Positions 34,077 to 34,359 of a stretch of 34,359 nucleotides of DNA are shown here, piece after piece. Each line of letters begins with the position of its first letter. Within the stretch, counting starts at the first letter, position 1. The stretch is taken from contig NZ_SPMY01000056.1 of the NCBI RefSeq assembly GCF_012939955.1, positions 1 to 34,359 on the forward strand, written 5' to 3'. The DNA comes from Candidatus Accumulibacter phosphatis (GTDB lineage Bacteria; Pseudomonadota; Gammaproteobacteria; Burkholderiales; Rhodocyclaceae). A model generated the notes under the pieces. The model saw only the letters and a program-made list of their open reading frames with translations, was not told where the DNA came from and searched no databases. A program made the position numbers and the translations under genes.

Positions 34077-34123
34077 CGGTCATGACATGTCGAGACACCC
34101 CTGATGATGAACACCATGACCGC
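34074..34123 (+). repeat. Palindromic repeat family, copy D (M1)
   Basis: TAACGGTCATGAC opens and CATGACCG closes a unit like the other M1 copies, with GAGACACCCC in the centre. The permease stop TAA coincides with its first three bases. A separate perfect hairpin, ATTCCGGC with GCCGGAAT (34145-34166), follows. Confidence 0.85.
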
Positions 34124-34217
34124 CCCCTCTCACTTGCAGTGCGCATTCCGGCTTGCACGCCGGAATCGTTCGACGGGCAGGGACCATGCTCCCTGAATTC
34201 CCCGCCTCACCCCCCGG

Positions 34218-34359
34218 CCCTTCTCCCGCGAGGGGAGAAGGGAGTTTCGTGAGTCGCTTGCGCGACTTTCACATTAACGGTCATGACACGTGGAGACACC
34301 CCAAATCATGAGAGTCATGGACCGTTTCCCTCTTCCCCTGCCCCTTCTCCCGCAACGGG
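34218..34359 (+). repeat. Palindromic repeat family, copy E (M2-M3-M1-M2, runs off the edge)
   Basis: M2 hairpin CCCTTCTCCC...GGGGAGAAGGG at 34218-34242, M3 (GTGAGTCGCTTGCGCGACTTTCAC) at 34249-34272, M1 at 34275-34327 and the start of another M2 at 34341-34359. The modules follow each other in the same order as in copy B, so this is a tandem array that probably continues beyond the window. Confidence 0.9.

Overview
The window looks like a high-GC betaproteobacterial chromosome, most likely Rhodocyclales and close to Candidatus Accumulibacter. That placement is inferred from gene content: TIR-domain proteins followed by NTPase and TPR segments, a SelD fused to a flavoprotein, a SulP-STAS-cNMP transporter, an acetate-type permease and abundant small repeats. 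No rRNA, tRNA or CRISPR array was seen. Two genes (a Cache protein and pyruvate kinase) carry one-base expansions in homopolymers, so part of the sequence may be of draft quality.

Layout. 1-281 is the N-terminus of an IS1380-family transposase cut by the window edge. 282-1590 is gene-poor, with a MITE-like hairpin element and a (CCCGGCT)5 microsatellite. 1591-5254 (minus) holds a frameshifted secreted Cache protein, a UspA-type stress protein and a large SulP-STAS-cNMP anion transporter. After a sparse stretch comes pyruvate kinase (6790-8203, frameshifted), then a complete polyamine ABC importer potFGHI (8382-12710). A second Cache protein and a SatP/YaaH acetate permease follow on the minus strand.

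The centrepiece is 14563-20222, which reads as a complete selenoneine pathway. senC is a selenophosphate synthetase fused to an FAD/NAD(P) oxidoreductase, senB a selenosugar synthase, senA an EgtB-like selenoneine synthase and egtD the hercynine-forming histidine methyltransferase. senC makes selenophosphate, SenB builds the selenosugar, EgtD makes hercynine, and SenA joins the two. senB and senA are divergent with only 14 bp between their annotated starts. senA and egtD converge on a repeat element whose arm supplies the egtD stop codon.

21347-24731 (minus) is a hydrolase, acyl-CoA ligase and SDR operon. 24962-26731 encodes a cytochrome b561, a PepSY protein and an HExxH membrane protein. 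26809-29054 is a heat-shock island: cbpM-cbpA diverge from two tandem hsp20 genes, with two back-to-back sigma-32 promoters in the shared gap. 29393-30209 has two small ORFs.

30353-32887 is a graveyard of two TIR-domain genes, one per strand, both broken, the second followed by a degenerate 21-bp repeat array. 33072-34076 is a YraQ/ArsP-like permease. A palindromic repeat family with three modules (M1, M2, M3) recurs just downstream of potF, potI, senA/egtD and the permease, and becomes a tandem array at the right edge.
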